DNA of 64,000 nucleotides from Microbacterium sp. (GTDB lineage Bacteria > Actinomycetota > Actinomycetes > Actinomycetales > Microbacteriaceae): positions 301,521-365,520 of the forward strand of contig NZ_JAPSLI010000001.1 of the NCBI RefSeq assembly GCF_031180975.1, in the 5' to 3' direction. Positions 1 to 8,290 of the stretch are shown here, in pieces. Made by a program: the position numbers and the translations under genes. Each line of letters begins with the position of its first letter. Within the stretch, counting starts at the first letter, position 1. The notes under the pieces were generated by a model that had not been told where the DNA came from, ran no database searches, and saw only the letters and a list, made by a program, of their open reading frames with translations.

Positions 1-43
1 CGTCGCAGCTCGTCTCAATGCCGAGCACCAGGGGTCCACTCAT
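1..43 (-). CDS. tsaD: tRNA N6-threonylcarbamoyladenosine synthase TsaD, N-terminal fragment cut by the window edge
   Basis: Only the first 14 codons are present. They read MSGPLVLGIETSCD, the signature start of TsaD/Gcp/Kae1, the catalytic subunit that adds threonylcarbamoyl to A37 of ANN-decoding tRNAs. The ATG (complement of 41-43) overlaps the rimI stop in an ATGA, so the two are translationally coupled. The gene continues leftwards outside the window. The upstream tsaE, tsaB and rimI genes on the same strand support the call; the short sequence is the only limit. Confidence 0.85.
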   Translation of the reverse strand, partial: MSGPLVLGIETSCD

Positions 44-516
44 GCCGTTGCCTCCGCCGTCGGCGTCCACCGCGCAAGATCCAAGCGCATCACGATGGCG
101 TCCACCCCGTCCGGCTGGTAGTACCGGGGCCGGCGCACCAGCTCGACGAAACCCTCGGACAGGTAGAGCCCTTCGGCGACCGGGTTGTCGGCGCGCACGT
201 CCAGGAACAGCTCCCGCGCGCCACGGCGCTTCGCCTCGGCTATGAGCGCCTCGAGCAGCGCACGCCCGCGCCCCTTTCCGCGGTGGGCGGCATCCAGCGC
301 GATGGTCTGGATGTCGGCATCCGCTGCACCCGGCAGGGCGCGCAGCCCGCCGTAGCCGACGACGGCGCCGTCCTCCTCGTCGACGAGGTAGAAGTTGTGG
401 ATGCTGGAGACCTCGGTGCCCATGGTCTCCTCGCTCCAGGCATCCGTCGGGAAGCTGCGGCGCTCGAGGTCCATGATCGCGGGCAGGTCGTCGATCGTGG
501 CCGGTCGAAGGGTCAT
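40..516 (-). CDS. rimI: Ribosomal-protein-alanine N-acetyltransferase RimI-like (GNAT)
   Basis: The 158-residue protein is a single GNAT domain. It begins with the typical LRPATIDDLPAIMDLE opening, and the acetyl-CoA pyrophosphate-binding segment is HRGKGRGRALLEAL near residues 79-92. RimI acetylates the N-terminal alanine of ribosomal protein S18 in enterobacteria; in actinobacteria the gene usually sits, as here, between tsaB and tsaD. The start overlaps the tsaB stop by 4 bases (513-516) and the stop overlaps the tsaD start by 4 bases, so it is mid-operon. The natural substrate in this organism cannot be read from sequence. Confidence 0.85.
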   Translation of the reverse strand: MTLRPATIDDLPAIMDLERRSFPTDAWSEETMGTEVSSIHNFYLVDEEDGAVVGYGGLRALPGAADADIQTIALDAAHRGKGRGRALLEALIAEAKRRGARELFLDVRADNPVAEGLYLSEGFVELVRRPRYYQPDGVDAIVMRLDLARWTPTAEATA

Positions 517-1109
517 CCGCTCACCCGCTTCGGAGCGCCGGGTTGCACGACGTCGGGCGAGCGCAGGTAGAGCGGTTCGCCGTCGGCGAGGGTGCGGCCG
601 GCGGCGATGGCACGCGCGGCGACTCGCGCGAGGTCGGCGGCCGACAGCCGCCCCGTCTCGATCACGGGCACCTCGAGCGGGGTGCCCTGCTTCTCGAGGC
701 GGGTGGGTTGGACGAGGTTCGGGATGCCGTCGGCGTCCGTCCCGTCGAAGACGCTGACCGCGATCTCGCGGCGGCGGGCGTCGGTGACGATCGCGAAGGT
801 GCCTTCGATGCCGTCGTCGAGTGCGGCGAGGGCGGCGGCGTAGTGGCTGGGCACCGGCACGACCGGGATGCCGCGGCCGAGCGCGAAGGCGCGAGCGGCG
901 GCGATCCCGATGCGCAGTCCGGTGAACGGACCCGGCCCCATGCCGGCGACGGCATACGCGATGCCGGGTCGAGCGACGCGGGCCAGCAGGTCCCCGATCA
1001 CCTCGGCGTGGCCGAGCGGGTCGGGGCTGGACGCTTCCGCGACGACACGGCCGTCGAGGCCGGTCACGGCGACGGCCGTTCCGAGCGAGGTGTCGACGGC
1101 GAGGATCAC
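513..1109 (-). CDS. tsaB: tRNA threonylcarbamoyladenosine biosynthesis protein TsaB
   Basis: The 198-residue protein opens with MILAVDTSLGTAVAV, the ASKHA-fold first strand and loop of TsaB. It continues with GPGPFTGLRIGIAAARAFAL (about residues 58-77), the family hallmark. TsaB is the non-catalytic scaffold that binds TsaD and TsaE in the t6A-forming complex. The length is slightly short compared with the usual 210-230 residues, but both ends look complete. It lies downstream of tsaE, after a 149-bp gap that holds an inverted repeat, and overlaps rimI by 4 bases. Confidence 0.92.
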   Translation of the reverse strand: MILAVDTSLGTAVAVTGLDGRVVAEASSPDPLGHAEVIGDLLARVARPGIAYAVAGMGPGPFTGLRIGIAAARAFALGRGIPVVPVPSHYAAALAALDDGIEGTFAIVTDARRREIAVSVFDGTDADGIPNLVQPTRLEKQGTPLEVPVIETGRLSAADLARVAARAIAAGRTLADGEPLYLRSPDVVQPGAPKRVSG

Positions 1110-1185
1110 CCCTCCAGGGTAGTCGGGCTCCGCCCTGCCCCGCCCCAGCGCCGGTCGCGGCCGCCCCCGGCGCCCCGGACCCCAG

Positions 1186-1239
1186 CGTGGGAGCCGAACG
1201 CAGGTCCCAGCGCCTCCGGACCGGACTTAGGCTCCCACG
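1186..1239. repeat. Intergenic inverted repeat between tsaE and tsaB
   Basis: The 149-bp gap (1110-1258) contains the arms CGTGGGAGCC (1186-1195) and GGCTCCCACG (1230-1239), a perfect 10-bp inverted repeat with a 34-base spacer. A second imperfect pairing of TGGGAGCC with GGTCCCAG overlaps the left side. It may be a dispersed palindromic element or a structured intercistronic RNA; no T tract argues against a plain terminator. Confidence 0.5.
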
Positions 1240-1258
1240 ACGCCCGCCGCGCCGGCGT

Positions 1259-1744
1259 TCAGCGCTGCACGCGGGCGATGGTCACCACCCGTGGGGCGTC
1301 CGCATCCAGGTCCTCATCGTCCAGGCCCTGCGCGTCGCCGCCGACCGGACGCTCCAGCTCGATGTCCCACCACGCGTCGGCGACGGCATCCGCCATCGGC
1401 CGACCCCACTCGATGACGACCACCGACCGCGCGAAGTCGATGTCGAGGTCGTCGAGCTCCGCGGCCGAGCCGAGCCGGTATGCGTCGACGTGCACCAGCG
1501 GCGCCCCGCCGACGAGCGACGGGTGCGTCCGGGCGATGACGAACGTCGGGCTCTGCACGGGTCCGCGCACGCCGAGCCCTTCGGCAAGACCACGGGTGAA
1601 CGTGGTCTTGCCTGCGCCGAGAGGACCCGTGAGCACGAGCAGATCTCCCGCGTCGAGCGAGGCGCCGATGGACCGGCCCAGTTCCTCCATCTGCTCCGCC
1701 GTGGCTATCTCGTGGCGTCCCGCCATCGCATCGAGCACACTCAC
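1259..1744 (-). CDS. tsaE: tRNA threonylcarbamoyladenosine biosynthesis ATPase TsaE
   Basis: The 161-residue P-loop protein has the TsaE Walker A, GPLGAGKTTF (about residues 40-49), followed by GVRGPVQSPTFVI and the HVDAYRL motif that carries a conserved Asp. TsaE hydrolyses ATP to recycle the TsaB-TsaD complex in t6A synthesis. The start overlaps the alr stop in an ATGA (1741-1744), so it is coupled to alanine racemase. The C-terminus (residues 125-161) is acidic and not conserved in the family as far as I recognise. Confidence 0.93.
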   Translation of the reverse strand: MSVLDAMAGRHEIATAEQMEELGRSIGASLDAGDLLVLTGPLGAGKTTFTRGLAEGLGVRGPVQSPTFVIARTHPSLVGGAPLVHVDAYRLGSAAELDDLDIDFARSVVVIEWGRPMADAVADAWWDIELERPVGGDAQGLDDEDLDADAPRVVTIARVQR

Positions 1745-2856
1745 GAGATCGCCCTCCGCGGCACGCGTGCGCCGATGCGCGTCACGATCTCGTAGTTGAT
1801 GGTGCCGGCGGCATCCGCCCAGTCGTCCGCCGACGGGTGACCGAGCGTCGGGTCGCCGAACACGATCACCTCGTCGCCGACCGCGACCTCCTGGTCGCCG
1901 ACGTCGACGACGAACTGGTCCATCGCCACCCGCCCGGCCACGGCGTGCGTGCGCCCGCCGATCAGCACCGGCCCGCGCGACGACGCCTGCCGCGGGATGC
2001 CGTCGGCGTAGCCGAGCGGCACGAGCGCGAGCGTCGTCTCGCCTGCGGTGCGGTGCACGTAGTCGTACGACACCCCGGTGCCCTCGGGCACGCGACGCAC
2101 GGCCGCGACCGCGGCGCGCAGCGTCATGGCGGGCCGCAGGCCGAGCTCCGCCGAGGTCCGCCCGGCGAACGGCGACAGCCCGTAGAGCCCGATGCCCACG
2201 CGCACGGCGTCGAGCCGCGCCTCCGGCAGTGCGATGGCGGCACCCGTGGCCGCGAGATGACGGATCTCGGGACGGATGCCGACGGCATCCGCTCTGCCGA
2301 GGATGTCGTGGAATCGGAACAGTGCGGCACGGTCGTCGTCGAGGCTGGCGCCGGAGAGGTGGCTGAAGACGCCGATGATTCGGACCCGACCGATCCGTTC
2401 GAGGCGGGCGGCTTCGGCGAGGACCCGGTCGATGTCGTGCGTGGCGATGCCGTTGCGCGACAGCCCGGTGTCGAACTTGAGGTGGATCGGCGTCGGGGTG
2501 CCGACGGTGGCCGCCTCGGATGCTGCGACCAGCTGCTCCAGGGACGAGACGCCCAGTTCGATCCCTGATTCGACGGCGTCGTCGAAGCGGCGACCCGGCT
2601 CGTGCAACCAGGCCATCAGGGTGGCGGTGATGCCGGCGCGGCGCAGTGCGAACGACTCCTCGAGCGTCGCGGTGCCCAGCCGTGACGCGCCGCCGGCGAG
2701 CGCGGCCGCGGCGACCTCGGGCGCACCGTGCCCGTAACCGTTCGCCTTGACGACCGCGATCACCTGCACGCCGGTGAGGGCGCGGAAGTGGCGCACGTTG
2801 TCGGCGATAGCGTCGAGGTCGATGGTCGCCTCGCGGAACGGGGCCCCGCGGGTCAC
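1741..2856 (-). CDS. alr: Alanine racemase
   Basis: PLP enzyme interconverting L- and D-alanine for peptidoglycan. The PLP lysine lies in VVKANGYGHGA (about residues 36-46) and the second-subunit catalytic Tyr in the GVSYDYVHRT region. I place the start at the GTG at 2856 (VTRGAPFREATIDLDAI), giving 371 residues, the usual family length. The frame stays open upstream to 3180, but that part is made of repeat DNA translated as Arg/Pro-rich nonsense. The stop overlaps tsaE by 4 bases. The gap to acpS is the repeat block at 2894-3154. Confidence 0.93.
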   Translation of the reverse strand: MTRGAPFREATIDLDAIADNVRHFRALTGVQVIAVVKANGYGHGAPEVAAAALAGGASRLGTATLEESFALRRAGITATLMAWLHEPGRRFDDAVESGIELGVSSLEQLVAASEAATVGTPTPIHLKFDTGLSRNGIATHDIDRVLAEAARLERIGRVRIIGVFSHLSGASLDDDRAALFRFHDILGRADAVGIRPEIRHLAATGAAIALPEARLDAVRVGIGLYGLSPFAGRTSAELGLRPAMTLRAAVAAVRRVPEGTGVSYDYVHRTAGETTLALVPLGYADGIPRQASSRGPVLIGGRTHAVAGRVAMDQFVVDVGDQEVAVGDEVIVFGDPTLGHPSADDWADAAGTINYEIVTRIGARVPRRAIS

Positions 2857-2893
2857 GCGATCACTCCGCGGCTCACGGGTTCGTTGCGCCGAC

Positions 2894-3154
2894 ACCCCGG
2901 GCTGCCGCCGACACCCCGGGGCGCGGACGCCGCGAACCCGGGGTCTCGACGCGAAACCGGGGTCTCGGGGAAAGAACGACGCGAAACCGGGGTCTCGGCG
3001 CGCGCCGCGCGTGAACCCGGGGTCTCGGCGCGGGAGAACCGATACCCCGGGCTGCCGCCGACACCCCGGGGCGCGGACGCCGCGAACTCGGGGTGTCGAC
3101 GCGAAACCGGGGTCTCGGGGAAGAAGCGACGCGAAACCGGGGTCTCGGCGCGCG
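2894..3154. repeat. Duplicated palindromic repeat block between acpS and alr
   Basis: The 313-bp gap between alr (starting at 2856) and acpS contains a roughly 110-bp segment present twice (about 2894-3004 and 3045-3154) with few differences. Each copy has CCCCGGGCTGCCGCCGACAC followed by several short units of the form CGAAACCGGGGTCTCG, which is an imperfect palindrome (12 of 16 positions self-complementary). At least six units of this type are visible. All frames stay open through the block, so predicted ORFs there are artefacts. I see no convincing promoter in it. Confidence 0.85.
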
Positions 3155-3169
3155 AGGACAGAGGCGCGG

Positions 3170-3532
3170 TCATACGGCATCCGCTCTCTCGGCGACGACG
3201 TAGGCGGCGGCGAGGCCGGCGTCGTGGGTGAGCGACAGGTGCAGGGCGGTGATGCCGCGCTCTGCGACCACCGCAGCGGTCGACCCGCTCAGCACGAAGT
3301 GCGGGCGGCCCGACGCCTCAGAAGCGATCTCGATCTCGGTCCAGTACACCCCGTCGCTGCCGCCGAGCGCCTTGATCAGCGCCTCCTTCGCGGCGTAGCG
3401 AGCGGCGAGCGAGCGCAGCCGCAGCTGCTGCTCGGCGGGGGTGAACAGGCGCTCGAGAAGCCGAGGCGTGCGGCCGACCGACTGCTCGAATCGCGCGATG
3501 TCGACGAGGTCGATTCCGGTGCCGATGATCAC
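3170..3532 (-). CDS. acpS: Holo-[acyl-carrier-protein] synthase
   Basis: The 120-residue protein transfers 4'-phosphopantetheine from CoA to acyl carrier protein. It starts at a GTG (3532) reading V-IIGTGIDLVDIARFE, containing the metal-binding Asp of the AcpS family. The second signature, RYAAKEALIKALG (about residues 45-57), holds the conserved Glu and Lys. The length is typical of trimeric AcpS. The gene lies between glmS and alr, a common actinobacterial order, and the 3' end runs into the repeat block before alr. Confidence 0.94.
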   Translation of the reverse strand: MIIGTGIDLVDIARFEQSVGRTPRLLERLFTPAEQQLRLRSLAARYAAKEALIKALGGSDGVYWTEIEIASEASGRPHFVLSGSTAAVVAERGITALHLSLTHDAGLAAAYVVAERADAV

Positions 3533-3586
3533 CCGATCAGCCTACTCGCCACGCAGCCCGCGACCCGAGAGGCCCGAACGAACGAC

Positions 3587-3618
3587 GCCGCGCCACCATC
3601 GAGGAATGGCGGCGCGGC
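3587..3618 (-). terminator. Strong hairpin downstream of glmS
   Basis: Arms at 3587-3599 and 3606-3618 pair over 13 bp around a 6-base loop. On the minus-strand transcript the single mismatch becomes a G-U wobble, so the stem is continuous in the glmS direction. It lies 17 bases after the glmS stop, and the bases following it (TCGTTCGTTCG) are moderately T-rich. This is the expected glmS terminator. Confidence 0.7.
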
Positions 3619-3634
3619 GATCGAACGGTACAGG

Positions 3635-5479
3635 TCACTCCACGGTGACCGACTTCGCCAGGTTGCGCGGCTGGTCGACGTCGAGGCCCTTGGCCGTGGC
3701 GAGCGCCATGGCGAAGATCTGCAGCGGCACGACGGCGAGCACGGGCTCGAACATGGCACCGGCGAGCGGGATGCGGATGACCTCGTCGGCATAGGGCAGC
3801 ACGGCGGCATCCCCCTCTTCGGCGACGACGATCACACGAGCGCCGCGGGCGCGGATCTCCTGGATGTTCGACACCACCTTGGAGTGGATGAGCGCCGAGT
3901 GACGCGGCGATGGGACGATCACGAACACCGGCTGCCCGGGCTCGATCAAGGCGATCGGGCCGTGCTTGAGCTCGCCGGCGGCGAACCCCTCGGCGTGGAT
4001 GTACGAGATCTCCTTGAGCTTCAGCGCGCCCTCGAGCGCGATCGGGAAGCCCACGTGGCGACCGAGGAACAGCACCGAGCGGGTGTCGGCCATCCAGTGC
4101 GCGAGCTGCTCGACGTGGTCGTGCTCCTCCGACAGGACGGTGGCGATCTTCTCGGGCAGCGCGGCGAGCTCGGCGACCTCTGCGGAGGCATCGCTGAGCG
4201 TCGCGCGGACGCGGCCCATGTGCAGGCCGAGCAGCAGCAGCGCGGTGATCTGTGCCGAGAACGCCTTCGTCGATGCGACGGCGACCTCGGGGCCGGCGTG
4301 GGTGTAGACGACGGCATCCGACTCGCGAGGGATGGTCGCGCCCTGCGTGTTGCAGATCGACAGGGTGCGCGCGCCGCGCTCGCGGGCATACTTGACGGCC
4401 ATGAGGGTGTCCATGGTCTCGCCCGACTGGCTGATCGACACGACGAGGGTGTCGTCGCCGATCACCGGGTCGCGGTAGCGGAACTCGTGCGCGAGCTCGA
4501 CGTCGACGGGCACGCGCGCCCACTGCTCGATCGCGTACTTGCCGACGAGGGCGGCGTAGGAGGCGGTTCCGCAGGCGGTGATGATGACGCGTCGGATGCC
4601 GGTGAAGAGCTCGTCCATGCCGTCGAGCTCGGGGATCACGACCTGGCCGTCCTTGATGCGGCCGCGGATGGTGTTGCCGACGGCCTCGGGCTGCTCGGCG
4701 ACCTCCTTGGCCATGAAGCTCGACCAGCCGCCCTTCTCGGCGGCGGCGGCGTCCCACGACACGTCGAACGGCGCAGCCTCGACGGGGTTGCCGTCGAAGT
4801 CGGTCACGGTCACCTCGGACGGGGTGATCGCGACGATCTGGTCCTGCCCGATGGCGAGGGCCTTGCGGGTGTGCTCGACGAACGCCGCGACGTCGGAGCC
4901 CAGGAAGTTCTCGCCCTCGCCGAGGCCGATGACCAGCGGTGAGTTGCGGCGCGCGCCGACCACGAGGCCCGGGTGGTCCTTGTGCATCGCGAGCAGGGTG
5001 AAGGCGCCCTCGAGGCGGTTCACGACGTCGCGGAAGGCCTGCTGAAGGTCGCCGGTGCGGCGGTACTCGCGCCCGAGCAGGGCGGCGGCGACCTCGGTGT
5101 CGGTCTCGCTGCGGAAGGTGACGCCCTCAGCTGCGAGCTCGTCGCGGAGCGCGGCGAAGTTCTCGATGATGCCGTTGTGGATGACCGCGAGACGGTCGTC
5201 GTCGGCGAGGTGAGGGTGGGCGTTCACATCGGTCGGGCCGCCGTGGGTCGCCCAGCGGGTGTGCCCGATGCCCGTGGTGCCGTCGCCGAGCGCGGCCGTG
5301 GCCAGCGAGTCGCGCAGCTCCTTGAGCTTTCCGGCCTTCTTGCGCATGCCCAGCTCGCCGCTCTCATCGATGACGGCGATGCCGGCCGAGTCGTAGCCGC
5401 GGTATTCGAGGCGGGCGAGCCCTGCGAGCAGGATGTCCTGGCTGGGCCGCGGGCCCACGTATCCGACGATTCCACACAT
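3635..5479 (-). CDS. glmS: Glutamine-fructose-6-phosphate aminotransferase (isomerizing)
   Basis: The 614-residue enzyme makes glucosamine-6-phosphate from fructose-6-phosphate and glutamine, the first step to UDP-GlcNAc. It begins MCGIVGYVG, with Cys2 as the N-terminal nucleophile of the glutaminase domain. Two SIS sugar-isomerase domains follow (about residues 290-430 and 460-600; SISQSGETMDTL is visible), and it ends LAKSVTVE, the usual C-terminus. The open frame continues upstream into the repeat array, but the Cys2 requirement fixes the start at 5479. UDP-GlcNAc is the precursor for both sugar pathways at the right end of this window. Confidence 0.96.
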   Translation of the reverse strand: MCGIVGYVGPRPSQDILLAGLARLEYRGYDSAGIAVIDESGELGMRKKAGKLKELRDSLATAALGDGTTGIGHTRWATHGGPTDVNAHPHLADDDRLAVIHNGIIENFAALRDELAAEGVTFRSETDTEVAAALLGREYRRTGDLQQAFRDVVNRLEGAFTLLAMHKDHPGLVVGARRNSPLVIGLGEGENFLGSDVAAFVEHTRKALAIGQDQIVAITPSEVTVTDFDGNPVEAAPFDVSWDAAAAEKGGWSSFMAKEVAEQPEAVGNTIRGRIKDGQVVIPELDGMDELFTGIRRVIITACGTASYAALVGKYAIEQWARVPVDVELAHEFRYRDPVIGDDTLVVSISQSGETMDTLMAVKYARERGARTLSICNTQGATIPRESDAVVYTHAGPEVAVASTKAFSAQITALLLLGLHMGRVRATLSDASAEVAELAALPEKIATVLSEEHDHVEQLAHWMADTRSVLFLGRHVGFPIALEGALKLKEISYIHAEGFAAGELKHGPIALIEPGQPVFVIVPSPRHSALIHSKVVSNIQEIRARGARVIVVAEEGDAAVLPYADEVIRIPLAGAMFEPVLAVVPLQIFAMALATAKGLDVDQPRNLAKSVTVE

Positions 5480-5522
5480 AGTCACCAGAATACTTGGCCG
5501 AGCTTGTGAGAATTCCCCGCCC

Positions 5523-6183
5523 GGATGCGGCCACCTGCGCCCCATCCACGGCGCACCACCTCGCGCGGGCTCGCCCCCGCCGCGCGCCGATGTGGCGCAA
5601 ATGACCACTCCCCCTCGGCGAAGTGCCGCAAATGGTCGCTTCGCCCACCCGGATGCGACCACCTGCGCCACATCCATAGCCCTCGCGCGCCTGGATGCGG
5701 CCACCTGCGCCACATCCAGAGGCCTCGCCCGCCCGGATGCGGCCACCCGCGCCACATCCATAGCCCTCGCCCGCCCGGATGCCACGACCCACGCCCCGCG
5801 CGATGTGGCCCACTTGCCCGCACGCGCCCCACGAAGTGTCGCAAATGGTCGCTTCGCCCACCCGGATGCGACCACCTGCGCCACATCCATAGCCCTCGCG
5901 CGCCTGGATGCGACCACCTGCGCCACATCCGGAGGCCTCGCGCGCCTGGATGCGGCCACCTGCGCCACATCCATAGCCCTCGCGTGCCCGGATGCCACGA
6001 CCCACGCCCCGCGCGATGTGGCCCACTTGCCCGCACGCGCCCGACGAAGTGTCGCAAATGGTCGCTTCCCCCACCCGGATGCGGCCACCCGCGCCACATC
6101 CGAGGGCACGCCGCCCGGATGCGACCACCCGCGCCACATCCAGAGGCCTCGCCCGCCCGGATGCGGCCACCCGCGCCACATCC
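5523..6183. repeat. Nested tandem repeat array between coaA and glmS (about 42-bp units, 213-bp higher-order period)
   Basis: The gap of about 760 bp holds ten good copies and two degraded copies of a 25-bp core that begins GGATGCG and ends CACATCC. Good copies start at 5523, 5651, 5693, 5735, 5864, 5906, 5948, 6077, 6117 and 6159; degraded ones at 5777 and 5990. Spacing is 40-43 bp inside groups, and whole groups recur every 213 bp (5651/5864/6077; 5777/5990). On the minus strand each core can form a 9-bp stem (GGATGTGGC with GCCGCATCC, one G-U) with a 7-base loop. All frames are open across it, so long ORFs there are spurious. Confidence 0.9.
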
Positions 6184-6239
6184 CCAGCACTGCCAAGCCC
6201 GACGCCGCGCCCGCGCACCGCGCCGGCCCAGCGCCGCCC

Positions 6240-7190
6240 TCAGACCTTGCGGAGCAGCACCGTCTCCACTGCGTGATCCGCTCCCTTGCGCAGCACGAGG
6301 GTGGCGCGGTGCCTGGTGGGCAGCACGTTCTCCAGGAGGTTCGGCATGTTGATCTCGTTCCAGTACCCGAGCGCCGTGGTGACCGCCTCCTCGTCGGTGA
6401 GGTGCGCGAACACGTTGAAGTACGACGACGGGTTGCTGAACGCCCCCTGCCGCAGCGCGAGGAACCGGTCGATGTACCAGCGCTCGATGTGCTTCGCATC
6501 GGCGTCGACGTAGATCGAGAAGTCGAACAGGTCGCTCACGGCCACGTCGTTCGGCGCCGGCGGCGGCTGCAGCACGTTGAGCCCCTCCACGATCACGACG
6601 TCCGGCCGGCGCACGACCACGTGCGCATCGGGGACGATGTCGTACCGCATGTGCGAGTAGAACGGCGCGCGCACCTCGGCGGCCCCGCTCTTCACCTCGG
6701 TGAGGAACGACAGCAGCGCCCGCCGGTCGTACGACTCCGGGAAGCCCTTGCGGTCCATCAATCCGCGCCGCTCCAACTCCGCGTTCGGATACAGGAACCC
6801 GTCCGTAGTGACCAGCTCCACCCGCGGGGTGCCGGGCCAGCGGCTCATCAGCTCCCGCAGCAGACGCGCGATCGTCGACTTCCCCACTGCGACCGAGCCC
6901 GCGACGCCCACGACGAACGGCGTGGTGGAGTCGTCCTCCTGCAGGAACTCGCTGGTCGCCGCGCCCAGCCGCTTGGTCGCGGTGGCGTACAGGCTGAGCA
7001 GCCGGCTCAACGGCAGGTAGACCTCGCGCACCTCGGCGAGGTCGAGCCGGTCGCCGATGCCGCGCAGCGCCACGATCTCGGTCTCGCTGAGCGGCTGATC
7101 CAGGCCCGCCGCCAACCGCGCCCAGTCAGCGCGGTCGATCTCACGGTACGGAGACAGCGGCATGTTCGGGGCGGCGGTCACGGGGTACAT
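6240..7190 (-). CDS. coaA: Pantothenate kinase, type I
   Basis: The 316-residue CoaA phosphorylates pantothenate in the committed step of CoA synthesis. It has the Walker [13 protein letters not shown] (about residues 99-110) and the conserved [10 protein letters not shown] segment (about 128-137), with the full bacterial type I length. It starts at ATG 7190, divergent from the ppx gene. There is no close coupling to glmS; the repeat array separates them, so any shared transcript would carry about 760 bases of hairpins. Confidence 0.95.
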   Translation of the reverse strand: MYPVTAAPNMPLSPYREIDRADWARLAAGLDQPLSETEIVALRGIGDRLDLAEVREVYLPLSRLLSLYATATKRLGAATSEFLQEDDSTTPFVVGVAGSVAVGKSTIARLLRELMSRWPGTPRVELVTTDGFLYPNAELERRGLMDRKGFPESYDRRALLSFLTEVKSGAAEVRAPFYSHMRYDIVPDAHVVVRRPDVVIVEGLNVLQPPPAPNDVAVSDLFDFSIYVDADAKHIERWYIDRFLALRQGAFSNPSSYFNVFAHLTDEEAVTTALGYWNEINMPNLLENVLPTRHRATLVLRKGADHAVETVLLRKV

Positions 7191-7303
7191 CGTATCGGCG
7201 GCCCGCGCCCCCGCTCGCGCAGCAGGAGGCTGCCACGCTCACTCACGCGCATCTGAGCCCGCATGACCCCTGCTCGCCCCCTCCGCGCGAGTAGTCTCGT
7301 CCC

Positions 7304-8281
7304 GTGCGCCTCGGAGTCCTCGACATCGGCTCGAACACGGTCCACCTCCTGGTCGCGGATGCCAGAGCAGGCGGCCGTCCGCTCGGCACGACCAGCGACC
7401 GCACGGTGCTGCGCCTGATGCAGTACCTCACGCCCGACGGGGCGATCGACGAAGCCGGCATCCGCGCTCTCGAGGACGCCGTGCGGCGCGCCCGCGCCGT
7501 CGCGGACTCCGAGCGCATCGACACGCTGCTGGCCACCGCCACCAGCGCGGTGCGCGAGGCGCGCAACGGCGACGAGGTCATCACGCGCATCGAGGCGGCG
7601 CTCGGGCATCCGTTGCAGGTGCTCGCCGGCGACGACGAGGCCGCTCTCACCTTCCTCGCCGTGCGGCGCTGGTTCGGCTGGTCGGCCGGGCGGCTGATGC
7701 TGCTCGACATCGGCGGCGGCTCGTTCGAGTTCGCCGGCGGCTCCGAGGAGCTCCCCGAGGTCGCGGCATCCGCTCCGCTCGGCGCCGGCCGGATGACCGT
7801 GCAGTTCCTGCCGGACGACCCGCCCGGCGAGGATGCCGCCGCCCGGCTGCACGCACACGCCGTCGCGACCCTGGAGCCGGTCGTCGCGCGCTTCGCGCCC
7901 CTCCCCCGCCCCGACCACGTGGTGGGCTCCTCGAAGGCGATCCGCTCGCTGGCCCAGCTGGTCGGCTACCCGACACCGGGCTGGTCGGGCACCGAGCGGA
8001 TGCTGTTGCCGCGTGCCTCCCTGGCGTCGTGGATCCCCCGGTTGGCGCGCATTCCGGCATCCGCTCGGCAGGAGCTGCCTGGCATCACCGCCGACCGCTC
8101 GTTCCAGATCGTGGCCGCCGCCGTGGTGCTGAACGCCGCGATGGAACTGCTCGACATCGCCGAGCTGGAGGTGTCGCCGTGGGCGCTCCGCGAGGGTGTG
8201 CTGCTGCGCTACATCGAGGCGCAGGCGACGTCCGCTCCGGCCGGTGCTGTGCAGATCGCGGGCCCGACCGCCCCTGGGTAG
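7304..8281 (+). CDS. Ppx/GppA-family phosphatase
   Basis: The 325-residue ASKHA-fold protein starts MRLGVLDIGSNTVHLLVADA, the phosphate-1 motif, and has a second nucleotide loop MLLDIGGGSFEFAGG (about residues 130-144). Family members hydrolyse polyphosphate or ppGpp-related guanosine phosphates. The short length is that of actinobacterial Ppx1-like exopolyphosphatases, not the 500-residue E. coli Ppx. It starts at GTG 7304. The next gene begins 9 bases after its stop, so it is probably co-transcribed with the phosphatase. Confidence 0.85.
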   Translation: MRLGVLDIGSNTVHLLVADARAGGRPLGTTSDRTVLRLMQYLTPDGAIDEAGIRALEDAVRRARAVADSERIDTLLATATSAVREARNGDEVITRIEAALGHPLQVLAGDDEAALTFLAVRRWFGWSAGRLMLLDIGGGSFEFAGGSEELPEVAASAPLGAGRMTVQFLPDDPPGEDAAARLHAHAVATLEPVVARFAPLPRPDHVVGSSKAIRSLAQLVGYPTPGWSGTERMLLPRASLASWIPRLARIPASARQELPGITADRSFQIVAAAVVLNAAMELLDIAELEVSPWALREGVLLRYIEAQATSAPAGAVQIAGPTAPG

Positions 8282-8290
8282 TCCTATGCT

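Noticed and set aside
2857..3180. N-terminal extension of alanine racemase through the repeat block
   Set aside because: The extension would add about 108 residues of repeat-encoded Arg/Pro/Gly. Starting at GTG 2856 gives the normal family length.
5523..6183. CRISPR array
   Set aside because: The cores are self-complementary and the intervening DNA is itself repeated with a 213-bp period, so there are no unique spacers, and no cas genes are present.
5480..6239. glmS ribozyme or riboswitch upstream of glmS
   Set aside because: The region is fully explained by the repeat array. I see no glmS ribozyme core, and that ribozyme is typical of Firmicutes.
5364..7256. Long open frames of several hundred codons across the repeat array on both strands
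   Set aside because: They exist because stop codons are rare in this GC-rich repeat DNA. Products are low-complexity repeats overlapping glmS or coaA in other frames.
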